Below, in pieces: positions 43,224 to 51,522 of a stretch of 64,000 nucleotides of DNA (the stretch's first letter is position 1; each line of letters begins with the position of its first letter). The DNA comes from Cryobacterium sp. PH29-G1 (GTDB lineage: Bacteria; Actinomycetota; Actinomycetes; Actinomycetales; Microbacteriaceae), in assembly GCF_030063365.1 (NCBI RefSeq), contig NZ_JASISY010000011.1, positions 1-64,000 of the forward strand, in the 5' to 3' direction. The translations under genes were made by a program, and so were the position numbers. The notes beneath the pieces were generated by a model, which ran no database searches, was not told the DNA's origin, and was given only the letters and a program-made list of their open reading frames with translations.

Positions 43224-43972
43224 TGGCATCAGGCGACGACGAGCACGGCGAAGTCGAAGCCGAAACTGATCAGCCGACGGAGTTGCTTCCCGTAGCCGGG
43301 ACGCCCGGTGCGGTTGCACCCATCACCGCTCCGAGCGCTGCCGCCGGTGTTCCAGGGGCGCCGAGCCGCCACCGATCCCGGCGCGGTACGTCCGGGTTCC
43401 GCCAGGCGGCCCTGATCTGGACGGCCGTCGGGCTGCTCGCGCTGATCGTGCTCGTGGGGTTGTTCTATCTCGGCCAGCGGCTCGTCGCGAGCCCCGTTCC
43501 GGTGGCGGCGCCGATGGCATCCGCTTCGCCGACGCCAACACCGACGCCCACCCCCACTCCCACGCCGGAGATCACGGCCACGCAGCCCGCCGGTGCGCAC
43601 GAGTGGAACACCCTGTTCGGCGGCGAATGCCTCGAACCCTATGTGTCGCCGTGGGAGGAGGACTTCACCGTTGTCGATTGCGCGGCCGCGCACACGGCGC
43701 AGCTGGTCTACCGGGGCAGCTTCGGCGACGACGTCACGGCAGAATTTCCGGGCGAGGCTGCACTGGCCGCGCAGATCACTGTGCTCTGCACCGCTCCCGG
43801 CGTTCTCGACCTGAACGCGGCCGGTGCTTACCCGAACCTGCAGGTGCAGGGCAGCTACCCGATCACGGGCGAGCAGTGGAGCGATGGCCAGCGCAACTAC
43901 TACTGCTTCGTCAGTCGAACCGCGGCCGAACCGCTGACCGCGAGCATCGCTGGCCCCGGCCCCGCCGCCTAG
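43223..43972 (+). CDS. Membrane-anchored protein with septum-formation-like extracytoplasmic domain
   Basis: A 249-residue protein. An acidic N-terminus is followed by a membrane helix at about residues 64-86, a Pro-Thr repeat linker (TPTPTPTPT, about 108-120) and an extracytoplasmic domain with four Cys (GGECLEP, VDCAAAH, VLCTAPG, YYCFVS). The layout and the Cys/His pattern (xxVDCxxxH) resemble the Septum_form domain of actinobacterial surface proteins. Start GTG 43223 overlaps the pyrE stop. Function unknown. Confidence 0.75.
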   Translation: MASGDDEHGEVEAETDQPTELLPVAGTPGAVAPITAPSAAAGVPGAPSRHRSRRGTSGFRQAALIWTAVGLLALIVLVGLFYLGQRLVASPVPVAAPMASASPTPTPTPTPTPTPEITATQPAGAHEWNTLFGGECLEPYVSPWEEDFTVVDCAAAHTAQLVYRGSFGDDVTAEFPGEAALAAQITVLCTAPGVLDLNAAGAYPNLQVQGSYPITGEQWSDGQRNYYCFVSRTAAEPLTASIAGPGPAA

Positions 43973-44041
43973 CCGGGCCAGCAGTTTCGGTCGCGTGAGG
44001 CGCGCTGCGACCGCGCGGCGCGGCAGATGCTGCGTTCGGGA

Positions 44042-44674
44042 ATGAGCGAGACGAGCGGGCCGAACTCGAACGACATTGCCACGGGTTGGGTGCGAGTCGA
44101 CCGCGCCGGCTGGTGGGACACCTTCGCGGCGACTCCGGCCAACGGACTGCTCCTGGCCATCGTGCCCCTGCAAGTCGGATCCTTTGTTGCTCGAGGTCTG
44201 GAAATATCGTTGTGGTGGGGACTCCTGATCAGCCTCGGCGTGATGCTGCCGGTCACCCTGGTGCTCTATTTCGTGCAGAGGCTGCGCTACCTGCAGCCGT
44301 GGGTGAACTTCGACACCGGGCAGCTGCGTGCCGGCCGGCGCACCGTGCCACTGGCCGACATCGTGTGGGCCCGCCTCGACCTGTTCGACCAGCGCCGGCG
44401 GCGCAACCGGATGCTCACCCTGCGGTTTGGCGCCGACGGCGGCCCACGGGCATCCGTTCGTCTGCGCGGCCGCACCGGGCGGACCCCCGCTGCCTCGGTC
44501 ACCGATGTCTTGGCGCACATCGTTCGTCGCTCGTCGATAACCGTGCCGCAAACTCCCGACGACCCGAGCGCGCGCTTCGCTCGCTACAATTTTCCCGGTT
44601 TTCTCAGCCGTGACGACGCCCTCGATGTCGTGTTGAACCCGCCGACGATCGACGATCCGGCTCCCGTGCTCTAG
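44042..44674 (+). CDS. Two-helix membrane protein of unknown function
   Basis: A 210-residue protein. Residues ~25-75 contain two hydrophobic segments (GLLLAIVPLQVGSFVA and SLWWGLLISLGVMLPVTLVLYFV). The soluble remainder (WVNFDTGQLRAGRRTVPLADIVWARLDLF) resembles the PH-like domain seen in some actinobacterial membrane proteins. I do not recognise a specific family. ATG 44042 is chosen over 44027; neither has a strong ribosome-binding site. Its TAG shares the palindrome CTAG with the stop of the convergent HAD gene. Confidence 0.65.
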   Translation: MSETSGPNSNDIATGWVRVDRAGWWDTFAATPANGLLLAIVPLQVGSFVARGLEISLWWGLLISLGVMLPVTLVLYFVQRLRYLQPWVNFDTGQLRAGRRTVPLADIVWARLDLFDQRRRRNRMLTLRFGADGGPRASVRLRGRTGRTPAASVTDVLAHIVRRSSITVPQTPDDPSARFARYNFPGFLSRDDALDVVLNPPTIDDPAPVL

Positions 44675-45471
44675 ATCTCGTCGCTCTCGATGAGCTCGGT
44701 GGAGAGCAGCTCGTGCACTCCGGCCACGATTTCGTCGGGACGGAACGGGTACCGGTCGATCTCGGCCTGGTCGGCGATGCCGGTCAGCACCAGAATCGTG
44801 TGCAGCCCGGCTTCGATGCCCGCGACGATGTCGGTGTCCATGCGGTCGCCGATCATGCCGGTGTTCTCGGAGTGAGCGCCGATCTTGTTCATCGCCGAGC
44901 GAAACATCATCGGGTTAGGCTTGCCGACGACGTAGGGTTCCATGCCGGTGGCTTTGGAGATGAGCGCCGAAATCGCGCCGGTCGCCGGCATCGGGCCGTC
45001 TTTGCTCGGTCCCGTCGCGTCCGGGTTCGTTGCGATGAATCGCGCCCCGCCCAGAATGAGCCGAATCGCCTTGGTGATCGCCTCGAACGAATAGTTGCGC
45101 GTCTCGCCGACGACAACGTAATCGGGGTCGGTCTCGGTCATGATGAACCCGGCCTCGTGCAGCGCGGTCGTGATACCGACCTCGCCGATCACGAACGCGG
45201 TGCCGCCGGAGACCTGGGACTTGAGAAAATCTGCCGTGGCCAGAGCCGAAGTCCAGATGCGGTCCTCCGGCACATTCAGCCCGCTCGCGCGCAGCCGGGC
45301 ACTCAGGTCGCGCGGGGTGAAAATAGAGTTGTTGGTGAGTACGAGAAAGGGTGTACCCGAGTCGGTCCACTGCTGCAGCAGCTCGGCTGCCCCGGGGAGG
45401 GCCTGGTTCTCGTGCACGAGCACACCGTCCATGTCGGTGAGCCAGCATTCAATTTCGTCGCGTCGTGCCAT
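44671..45471 (-). CDS. HAD-IIA family hydrolase (NagD/phosphoglycolate phosphatase-like)
   Basis: A 266-residue phosphatase. The nucleophile motif WLTDMDGVLVHE (DxD), the LVLTNNS threonine motif, the C2 cap with TNPDATGPS, KPNPMMFRSA (Lys) and MIGDRMDTDIVAGIEAG are all present. HAD-IIA members dephosphorylate small sugar phosphates or nucleotides. ATG 45471 has GGAG six bases upstream and is preferred to ATG 45483. A TAGGCT box at 45497-45502 fits a start about 20 bases upstream. Confidence 0.87.
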   Translation of the reverse strand: MARRDEIECWLTDMDGVLVHENQALPGAAELLQQWTDSGTPFLVLTNNSIFTPRDLSARLRASGLNVPEDRIWTSALATADFLKSQVSGGTAFVIGEVGITTALHEAGFIMTETDPDYVVVGETRNYSFEAITKAIRLILGGARFIATNPDATGPSKDGPMPATGAISALISKATGMEPYVVGKPNPMMFRSAMNKIGAHSENTGMIGDRMDTDIVAGIEAGLHTILVLTGIADQAEIDRYPFRPDEIVAGVHELLSTELIESDEI

Positions 45472-45606
45472 CAGGCGCTCCATTTCGTTGACTCTCAGCC
45501 TAGCCTCGCGAGGTTTCACCGCGGTTAACCGTTACCGGCTGCCGGTTTCCGAGCCGGATCGCGGGTCGCGCTCGCCGCATCCGCTGCCGCATCGGCTCTG
45601 AAGCTC

Positions 45607-46257
45607 TCAGTCGGGAGCGGTGACCCAGATCGATGCCGCCGCGGCCACGGAAATCAACCGACTCTGGCCATCGGCCAGCGCGATCGTGAACGGCGCCGTC
45701 AGGGTGAACTCGGTGCCGGGCCCGATCAGGTCGGCGGCCAGCTCCCGCAGCACGGCCGGGTCGCGGTCGCTGATGCGCAGCACGGTGCCGGACTGCCCGA
45801 CCGTGGCATCGGTCAATAGCGACGCCGGCGGTCGCAGGACCGTGCCATCGGCGGCCGGAATCGGATCACCGTGCGGATCGTGCGTCGGAAACCCGAGCCG
45901 GGCGTTGATGGCTTCGAGTAGCCGGTCCGAGATGGAGTGTTCCAGAACCTCGGCCTCGTCGTGCACCTGGTCCCAGTCGTAGCCCATCTCGCCGACCAGC
46001 CAGGTTTCGATCAGGCGATGCCGGCGCACCACGGCCGTCGCGCGCAGCCGACCGGCATCCGTGAGGGCGAGGGGGCCGTAGGGAACGTGGGTGATGAGCC
46101 CGCTCGTGGCGAGCTTCTTCACCATTTCGGTCACGGACGAAGGTGCCACGCCTAGCCGTAGTGCGAGCGCCGAGGGCGTAATGAGGTCGCCCTGCCACTC
46201 GGTATGGGAATAGATGGTCTTGAGGTAGTCCTCGGCCGCGCCGGTCGTGTACGTCAT
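45607..46257 (-). CDS. mntR: DtxR-family metal-dependent regulator, MntR-like
   Basis: A 216-residue protein. The N-terminal winged helix (ALALRLGVAPSSVTEMVKKLATSGLI) is followed by the metal-binding dimerisation domain (RHRLIETWL, DEAEVLEHSISDRLLEAIN) and a C-terminal SH3-like FeoA domain. Residues such as EVLEH and HRLIETWL carry the His/Glu ligands. It is 21 bp downstream of mntH and co-transcribed with it, so manganese-responsive control of mntH is likely. Confidence 0.88.
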   Translation of the reverse strand: MTYTTGAAEDYLKTIYSHTEWQGDLITPSALALRLGVAPSSVTEMVKKLATSGLITHVPYGPLALTDAGRLRATAVVRRHRLIETWLVGEMGYDWDQVHDEAEVLEHSISDRLLEAINARLGFPTHDPHGDPIPAADGTVLRPPASLLTDATVGQSGTVLRISDRDPAVLRELAADLIGPGTEFTLTAPFTIALADGQSRLISVAAAASIWVTAPD

Positions 46258-46278
46258 GTCTGTTTCAGGGTAGTCGGG

Positions 46279-47550
46279 TCAGGCGCCGGTGAACACGAGC
46301 ACGAGCAGCACCACGTTGAGCGCGATGAGGGCCAGTGCGCACACGATACCGGCGGCCGTCGTGAACCAGCGGTTTGTGAACGTGCCGAGCAGGCCGCGCT
46401 GCGCGGTGAGCCAGACCAGCGGAACCAGCGCGAACGGAATGCCAAACGACAGCACCACCTGACTGAGTACGAGCGCCTCGGTCGGGTCAAATCCCACGCC
46501 GAGAATGAGCAGCGCCGGAATTAGGGTAACCAGGCGGCGCAGCAACAGCGGAATGCGCACGTGCAGCAGGCCGTGCATAATCTCGGATCCGGCATACGCG
46601 CCCACCGAGGTCGAGGCCAGGCCCGAGGCGAGCAGCCCCACCGCAAAGAGGGTCGCGACGATCGGCCCGAGCGAGTCTTTGATCGCCGCATATGCCCCCT
46701 GCAGGCTGTCGGTTCCCTCCACACCCTGCAAAGCGGATGCCGCGAGCAGCAGTATGCCCAGGTTCACCGTTCCCGCAATCGCCATGGCGATGGTGACATC
46801 CCACTTCGTGGCCCAGATCAGGCGACGAGTGGCGACCTCGCCCTGCCACTCCGGAAAACGGTCCCGAGTGAGGGACGAGTGCGCGTAGATGGCGTGTGGC
46901 ATGATCGTGGCGCCGAGGATGGAAGCGGCGAGGAGGACCGAGTTGGAGCCGTCGAACCGCGGCACCAGTCCGGCAAGCACGCCGCCGGCATCGGGCGGAG
47001 AGATGAAAACACCCGCTGTAAAACCAACGGTAATAATGAGCATGAGCGCGATGATGACGCGTTCGAAAATGCGCGGCCCGCGGCGGGTGTGCACCATGAG
47101 TACGATCATCGAGATGGTGCCGGTGATCACGCCACCCCAGATCAACGGCAGGTTGAACAACAGATTCAGGGCGACCGCACCGCCGATAATTTCGGCCAGG
47201 TCGGTGGCCATGGCGACCAGCTCGGCCTGCACCCAGTACAGGCGCCGAGAGGTCGGTCGGGTCATGCGCACGCCGAGAATCTCCGGCAGGCTTTGGCCGG
47301 TGACGATTCCGAGCTTGGCGGAGAGGTACTGGATGAGCCAGGCCATGACATTTCCGGCCACGACCACCCAAACCAGCAGATAGCCGTAGCGGGCACCGGC
47401 GGTCATATTGCTCGCGACGTTGCCCGGGTCCAGGTAGGCGACGCCGGCAACGAGAGCCGGTCCAAGCAGCCAGAGCAACCGGGTGGAAGCGACCGTGGTC
47501 GGAGCCGCCGAGATCACGCGGCCGTGGGTCGGCGCATCCGTTTTAGTCAT
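46279..47550 (-). CDS. mntH: Nramp-family divalent metal transporter
   Basis: A 423-residue protein with 11 helices. It has the Nramp signature LDPGNVASNMTAGARYG (metal-binding Asp-Pro-Gly-Asn) and the second-site motif ATIMPHAIYAHSSL (Met-Pro-His). It imports Mn2+ (and Fe2+) with protons. It is first in the mntH-mntR operon. The ATG is preceded by TAGGAT six bases upstream (47557-47562), so it is probably leaderless; CCTA-n9-TAGG across this region could be a weak DtxR-type site. Confidence 0.92.
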   Translation of the reverse strand: MTKTDAPTHGRVISAAPTTVASTRLLWLLGPALVAGVAYLDPGNVASNMTAGARYGYLLVWVVVAGNVMAWLIQYLSAKLGIVTGQSLPEILGVRMTRPTSRRLYWVQAELVAMATDLAEIIGGAVALNLLFNLPLIWGGVITGTISMIVLMVHTRRGPRIFERVIIALMLIITVGFTAGVFISPPDAGGVLAGLVPRFDGSNSVLLAASILGATIMPHAIYAHSSLTRDRFPEWQGEVATRRLIWATKWDVTIAMAIAGTVNLGILLLAASALQGVEGTDSLQGAYAAIKDSLGPIVATLFAVGLLASGLASTSVGAYAGSEIMHGLLHVRIPLLLRRLVTLIPALLILGVGFDPTEALVLSQVVLSFGIPFALVPLVWLTAQRGLLGTFTNRWFTTAAGIVCALALIALNVVLLVLVFTGA

Positions 47551-47556
47551 ACCGAA

Positions 47557-47562
47557 ATCCTA
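47557..47562 (-). promoter_or_regulatory. Leaderless -10 box of mntH
   Basis: TAGGAT on the minus strand lies six bases before the ATG at 47550. It overlaps the CCTA arm of a CCTA-n9-TAGG imperfect palindrome (47559-47575). Confidence 0.5.
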
Positions 47563-47612
47563 GCCAGAATTTAGGCACCCCGAAACCCCGATTTGGGGTG
47601 TCGAGGGCAGGA

Positions 47613-47618
47613 TACGGT
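47613..47618 (+). promoter_or_regulatory. Leaderless -10 box of the TrmH-family gene
   Basis: TACGGT lies six bases before GTG 47625. Confidence 0.5.
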
Positions 47619-47624
47619 TGGATA

Positions 47625-48281
47625 GTGACTGAGCCAGCCGTGCATCCCCCCCTTAACGCCGCGCAGAACCCGACGCCGGAACGTTCGACCTACGGTGTGG
47701 GGCCGTGGCCGGGGGAGTGGCCGAGCGAGGACCGCTATGACGCTGATTTGCTCGAGCACGGCGATACGCGCAATGTGATCGACCGCTACCGCTACTGGAC
47801 CATGGCCGCAATCGTGGCTGATCTGGACGAGCACCGAAATAAGTTTCACGTGGCCATTGAGAACTGGCAACACGACATGAACATCGGTTCGATCGTGCGC
47901 AGCGCCAACGCATTCGGCGCGCACACCGTGCACATCATCGGTCGTAAACGGTGGAACAAGCGCGGCGCCATGGTCACCGACCGCTACCAGCATATTTTGC
48001 ATCACACCGATGTCGCCGCGTTCGTCGAGTGGTGTGCCGGTGAGTCGCTGCCGGTGATCGCGATCGACAACGTGCCCGGCAGCGTCATTATCGAGACCTT
48101 CAGCTTTCCAGAACGCTGCGTGTTGGTGTTCGGGCAGGAGGGTCCCGGACTATCGGAAGAGGCCATCATCGCCGCCGATTCCATCGTTGAGATCAGCCAA
48201 TTTGGGTCAACCCGGTCGATCAACGCCTCGGCCGCGGCCGCCGTGACCATGCATTCCTGGGTGGTTCAGCACCGGTTCTGA
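47625..48281 (+). CDS. TrmH/SpoU-family RNA 2'-O-methyltransferase
   Basis: A 218-residue SPOUT methyltransferase. Motif 1 NIGSIVRSANAFGAHTVHIIG, motif 2 CVLVFGQEGPGLSEEAI and motif 3 STRSINASAAAAVTMHSW are all intact, including the catalytic Arg and the knot residues. It methylates a ribose in tRNA or rRNA; the exact target is unknown. The start is GTG 47625 after a leaderless -10 box. It is divergent from mntH. Confidence 0.88.
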   Translation: MTEPAVHPPLNAAQNPTPERSTYGVGPWPGEWPSEDRYDADLLEHGDTRNVIDRYRYWTMAAIVADLDEHRNKFHVAIENWQHDMNIGSIVRSANAFGAHTVHIIGRKRWNKRGAMVTDRYQHILHHTDVAAFVEWCAGESLPVIAIDNVPGSVIIETFSFPERCVLVFGQEGPGLSEEAIIAADSIVEISQFGSTRSINASAAAAVTMHSWVVQHRF

Positions 48282-48311
48282 CGATTTCTGGTTCGCGCGC
48301 TCGATTGGGGC

Positions 48312-48317
48312 TAGCGT
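48312..48317 (+). promoter_or_regulatory. Leaderless -10 box of the NTF2-like gene at 48324
   Basis: TAGCGT lies six bases before ATG 48324. Confidence 0.5.
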
Positions 48318-48323
48318 GGCGGT

Positions 48324-48692
48324 ATGACTGCGATCACTGACGATCTTCCGGCCCGACTCCTCCATGAAGAAAACGCCGGCTGGCAGGCCATCCTGGACGG
48401 CCAGGGCGGCGCCTACTACCAGCGCGAAATGACCGACGACGGCCTGATGATCGTGCCCGGCGCCGTCATTACTCGCGACGAGGTTACCGCCTACTTCGAC
48501 CAGGCGGCACCGTGGGAGAGCTACGGCATTCATGAGCCCGCCATTATCCGCCTCGGCGAGCATGCCGGCGTTGTCGTGTACCGGGCGGTCGCGATGCGCG
48601 GCGGTGTCGTAGCCGAGCTAAACATGTCGACCACCTACCTGTTCGTCAACGGCGGCTGGCGAGTCGCCGCCCGGCAGCAAAGCCCGGCCTGA
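48324..48692 (+). CDS. NTF2-like / DUF4440-type protein
   Basis: A 122-residue single-domain protein with the cone-shaped NTF2-like pattern: an N-terminal helix (ARLLHEENAGWQAILDG), then strands (GLMIVPGAVITRDEVTAYFDQ, AIIRLGEHAGVVVYRAVAMR, TYLFVNGGWRVAARQQ). The GWRVAARQQ ending is common in the DUF4440 group. No reaction is known. Leaderless start. Confidence 0.75.
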   Translation: MTAITDDLPARLLHEENAGWQAILDGQGGAYYQREMTDDGLMIVPGAVITRDEVTAYFDQAAPWESYGIHEPAIIRLGEHAGVVVYRAVAMRGGVVAELNMSTTYLFVNGGWRVAARQQSPA

Positions 48693-48759
48693 TCGGACGG
48701 GTCGCCGCCGATTCCGGGTTGCCCGGCCCGGCGCTGGGAGCGACCGGGCCTGGGCTTGG

Positions 48760-48765
48760 TAGGAT
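48760..48765 (+). promoter_or_regulatory. Leaderless -10 box of the DUF3151 gene
   Basis: TAGGAT lies five bases before GTG 48771. It probably drives the DUF3151-purA pair. Confidence 0.45.
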
Positions 48766-48770
48766 TCAGT

Positions 48771-49256
48771 GTGACCGGCGACAATTTGATTTCAGAGCCC
48801 GAGACCCTTCTTCCCGCGGAACCGGAGGTGCTCGAGGCCTTGCGCCGAACCGCGAGGAGCGAGATCGCCGGCATCGTGCAGGTGCATCCGACCTCTCCGC
48901 TCGCGTGGGCTGAGCTGGCCGATGCCACCCACTCTGAAGGACGCATCCTCGAGTCGTACGCCTACGCCCGGGTCGGCTATCACCGCGGACTCGACGCCCT
49001 GCGCAAGGCCGGCTGGCGCGGCCACGGACCCATTCCGTGGGGCCATGAACCCAATCGTGGCGTGCTCCGCGCCCTGTTCGCGCTGCGCCGCGGCGCCGAA
49101 GAGATCGGTGAGGCCGACGAAGTTTCGCGCCTGACAGCTTTTCTGATGGATGCCGACGCGAACGCCATTTCGATTATCGCCACCCTGCACACCGGCAGCC
49201 CGGGTTTCGACCCGGCGCCGCCCACCGAAGCTTTTGTTATTCGAGGAGAAGACTAG
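48771..49256 (+). CDS. DUF3151 protein
   Basis: A 161-residue helical protein of the actinobacterial DUF3151 family. Recognisable stretches are VHPTSPLAWAELAD, ESYAYARVGYHRGLDALRKAGWRGHGPIPW and HEPNRGVLRALFALRRGAEEIGE, resembling a short tetratricopeptide-like array. Function is unknown. It is immediately followed by purA (stop and ATG adjacent), a pairing also seen in other actinobacteria to my knowledge, suggesting a link to purine synthesis or only shared expression. Confidence 0.82.
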   Translation: MTGDNLISEPETLLPAEPEVLEALRRTARSEIAGIVQVHPTSPLAWAELADATHSEGRILESYAYARVGYHRGLDALRKAGWRGHGPIPWGHEPNRGVLRALFALRRGAEEIGEADEVSRLTAFLMDADANAISIIATLHTGSPGFDPAPPTEAFVIRGED

Positions 49257-50543
49257 ATGCCCGCGATCGTACTCATCGGAGCCCAGTGGGGCGACGAGGG
49301 CAAGGGTAAGGCCACCGACCTGCTCGGCAGCCGGGTCGACTATGTCGTCAAGTTCAACGGCGGTAACAACGCCGGTCACACCGTCGTCGTCGGTGATGAA
49401 AAATATGCGCTGCACCTGCTGCCCTCGGGAATTCTGAGCCCCGGGGTCACCCCGGTGATTGCCAACGGCGTCGTTGTCGACGTCGAGGTACTGTTCGAAG
49501 AACTCGATGCCCTCTCGGCCCGTGGCGTCGACGTCTCCCGGCTCAAGGTCAGCCTCAACGCGCACGTCATTACCGCGTATCACCGCACCCTCGACAAGGT
49601 GTCCGAGCGTTTTCTCGGCAAGCGCCAGATCGGCACCACCGGGCGCGGTATCGGCCCGGCCTACGCCGACAAGATCAACCGGGTCGGCATCCGCGTGCAG
49701 GATCTGTTCGACGAGAACATTCTGCGTCAAAAGGTTGAGGGCGCCCTCGACCAGAAAAACCACATGCTGGTCAAGGTGTACAACCGTCGTGCCATTGAGG
49801 CCGAGGAGATCGTCACCGAGTTGCTCGGCTACGCCGAACGCCTGCGCCCCATGGTCACCGATACGGCCCTGCTGCTGCACCAGGCGCTCGATGCGGGCAA
49901 GACCGTCTTGTTCGAGGGCGGCCAAGCCACCATGCTCGACGTCGACCACGGCACCTACCCGTTCGTCACCTCATCGAACGCCACCTCCGGCGGGGCGGTC
50001 ACCGGTTCCGGTATCGCACCGAACCGCATTGACCGGGTCATCGCCGTGGTCAAGGCGTACACGACCCGGGTGGGCAGCGGCCCGTTCCCCACCGAGCTCT
50101 TTGACGAATCCGGCGAATACCTGCGCAGCAACGGCTTCGAGTTCGGCACCACAACGGGTCGTCCGCGCCGCTGTGGCTGGTACGACGCACCGATCGCGCG
50201 CTACACCGCGCGCATCAACGGCGTCACCGACTTCGTGCTGACCAAGCTCGACGTTCTCACCGGCTTGGCCGAAATTCCGGTCTGTGTGGCGTACTCCGTC
50301 GACGGTGTCCGAGTCGAGGAGGTTCCGGTTTCGCAGAGCGACTTTCACCACGCCGTGCCGATCTACGAAAACTTCCCCGGCTGGACCGAGGACATCACCG
50401 GCGCGCGCACCTTCGAGGAACTGCCGCAGGCGGCGCAGCACTATGTACTCGCCCTCGAGGCCATGAGCGGATCGCGTATTTCGGCGATCGGCGTCGGGCC
50501 CGACCGCGAAGCCATCGTGGTGCGTCACGATTTGATCGATTAA
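49257..50543 (+). CDS. purA: Adenylosuccinate synthetase
   Basis: A 428-residue enzyme that makes adenylosuccinate from IMP, aspartate and GTP. The N-terminal [18 protein letters not shown]-loop with catalytic Asp, [13 protein letters not shown] with catalytic His, [38 protein letters not shown] and the C-terminal [12 protein letters not shown] are all present. Its ATG directly follows the DUF3151 stop, so the two are coupled. It is cytoplasmic and essential in purine prototrophs. Confidence 0.97.
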   Translation: MPAIVLIGAQWGDEGKGKATDLLGSRVDYVVKFNGGNNAGHTVVVGDEKYALHLLPSGILSPGVTPVIANGVVVDVEVLFEELDALSARGVDVSRLKVSLNAHVITAYHRTLDKVSERFLGKRQIGTTGRGIGPAYADKINRVGIRVQDLFDENILRQKVEGALDQKNHMLVKVYNRRAIEAEEIVTELLGYAERLRPMVTDTALLLHQALDAGKTVLFEGGQATMLDVDHGTYPFVTSSNATSGGAVTGSGIAPNRIDRVIAVVKAYTTRVGSGPFPTELFDESGEYLRSNGFEFGTTTGRPRRCGWYDAPIARYTARINGVTDFVLTKLDVLTGLAEIPVCVAYSVDGVRVEEVPVSQSDFHHAVPIYENFPGWTEDITGARTFEELPQAAQHYVLALEAMSGSRISAIGVGPDREAIVVRHDLID

Positions 50544-50565
50544 AGAAAATCCGCTGCTCAACGCC

Positions 50566-50571
50566 TATAAT
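50566..50571 (+). promoter_or_regulatory. Consensus -10 box upstream of the GNAT gene
   Basis: TATAAT lies 29 bases before GTG 50601, in the 57-bp gap after purA. No convincing -35 box at 17 bp spacing is visible. Confidence 0.45.
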
Positions 50572-50600
50572 TCCTCACTTTCACCTGCCACACTAAGCAG

Positions 50601-51377
50601 GTGAGCGCCGTGAGACCCCATTCCCTGACCCTGACCGGTCGGTTTGTGCAACTGCAACCGATGGGTAGCGCCGTGCTGCCCGAACTCCACCGCGCCATCG
50701 CTCACCCCGAGGTATTCGCGGGCGGCTACGGGGGCGGTCCGGCCGCGCTGCGCCGCGACGAAGCCGGCTTCATCAGATGGGCTGACGGCTACTTCCAGTG
50801 GGCAAGCCTGCCCTACGTCGTGCGCCTTCTCGGCGGCCCCAACGACGGTGACGTCGTTGGCACCACCACCCTCGGCGACATTGACGAAGAGAACGAATCA
50901 GCAGAACTCGGCTGGACCGCGTACGACCCGCGCGTCTGGGGCACCGTCGTCAACGCCGACTCCAAGCTGCTCGTGCTCGGAACCGCCTTCGACAACGGCT
51001 TCGGCCGGGTCAAAATTCAAGCGGATGCCGCCAACGAGCGCTCCCGCGCGGCCATCCTCGGCATCGGTGCCACCTTCGAGGGCATCCGGCGCCGCGACCG
51101 CCCGCGTGCCGACGGCACCTGGCGGGACAGCGCCGTCTATTCGATTCTCGCCGACGAGTGGCCGGCCGTGCGCACCGGGCTGCAGGCCCGACTGGACGCG
51201 TTCGAGGGCAAATTCATCACCTACCGCAGCGTGCGCCCACCGGGCCCGAGCGGCACCATCCTGGGTAGCGGCCCGCGGGATGGCGTCCGGGGTGGCGTGC
51301 GTGGTGGTGTGCGGGGTGACGGCAGCGGCAGCGGAACCGATCGGGAGCATAATGCTGGAGCCGACGCTTCGCAGTAG
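50601..51377 (+). CDS. GNAT-family acetyltransferase
   Basis: A 258-residue protein. Residues 1-200 resemble RimJ/RimL-type acetyltransferases (LTLTGRFVQLQPMG; VVGTTTLGDIDEENESAELGWTAYDPRVWGTVVNADSKLLVLGTAFDNGFGRVKIQADAANERSRAAI), including a neutral-residue equivalent of the usual N-terminal-acetyltransferase core. The last ~40 residues are a Gly-Arg-Val-rich repeat (GGVRGGVRG) and an ADASQ end produced by tandem repeats. Start GTG 50601. Target unknown. Confidence 0.8.
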   Translation: MSAVRPHSLTLTGRFVQLQPMGSAVLPELHRAIAHPEVFAGGYGGGPAALRRDEAGFIRWADGYFQWASLPYVVRLLGGPNDGDVVGTTTLGDIDEENESAELGWTAYDPRVWGTVVNADSKLLVLGTAFDNGFGRVKIQADAANERSRAAILGIGATFEGIRRRDRPRADGTWRDSAVYSILADEWPAVRTGLQARLDAFEGKFITYRSVRPPGPSGTILGSGPRDGVRGGVRGGVRGDGSGSGTDREHNAGADASQ

Positions 51378-51409
51378 CCGACGCTTCGCAGTAGCCGACG
51401 CTTCGCAGT
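51359..51409 (+). repeat. Three 17-bp tandem repeats across the GNAT stop codon
   Basis: AGCCGACGCTTCGCAGT is repeated perfectly at 51359, 51376 and 51393, then two diverged units continue to about 51443. The first copy codes for the protein end and the stop falls at the join of copies 1 and 2. Confidence 0.9.
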
Positions 51410-51510
51410 AGCCAACGCCGCGCAGTAGCCAGCGCGCGGCATCCGCTGCCATTCTTCGGCGCTTTTCAGACGCTGCGCTCCACCGGGCGTGCGCTCGGAA
51501 CGGCCGGCTA

Positions 51511-51516
51511 TAGGCT
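51511..51516 (+). promoter_or_regulatory. Leaderless -10 box of the DMT transporter gene
   Basis: TAGGCT lies six bases before GTG 51523. Confidence 0.55.
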
Positions 51517-51522
51517 CTGATC

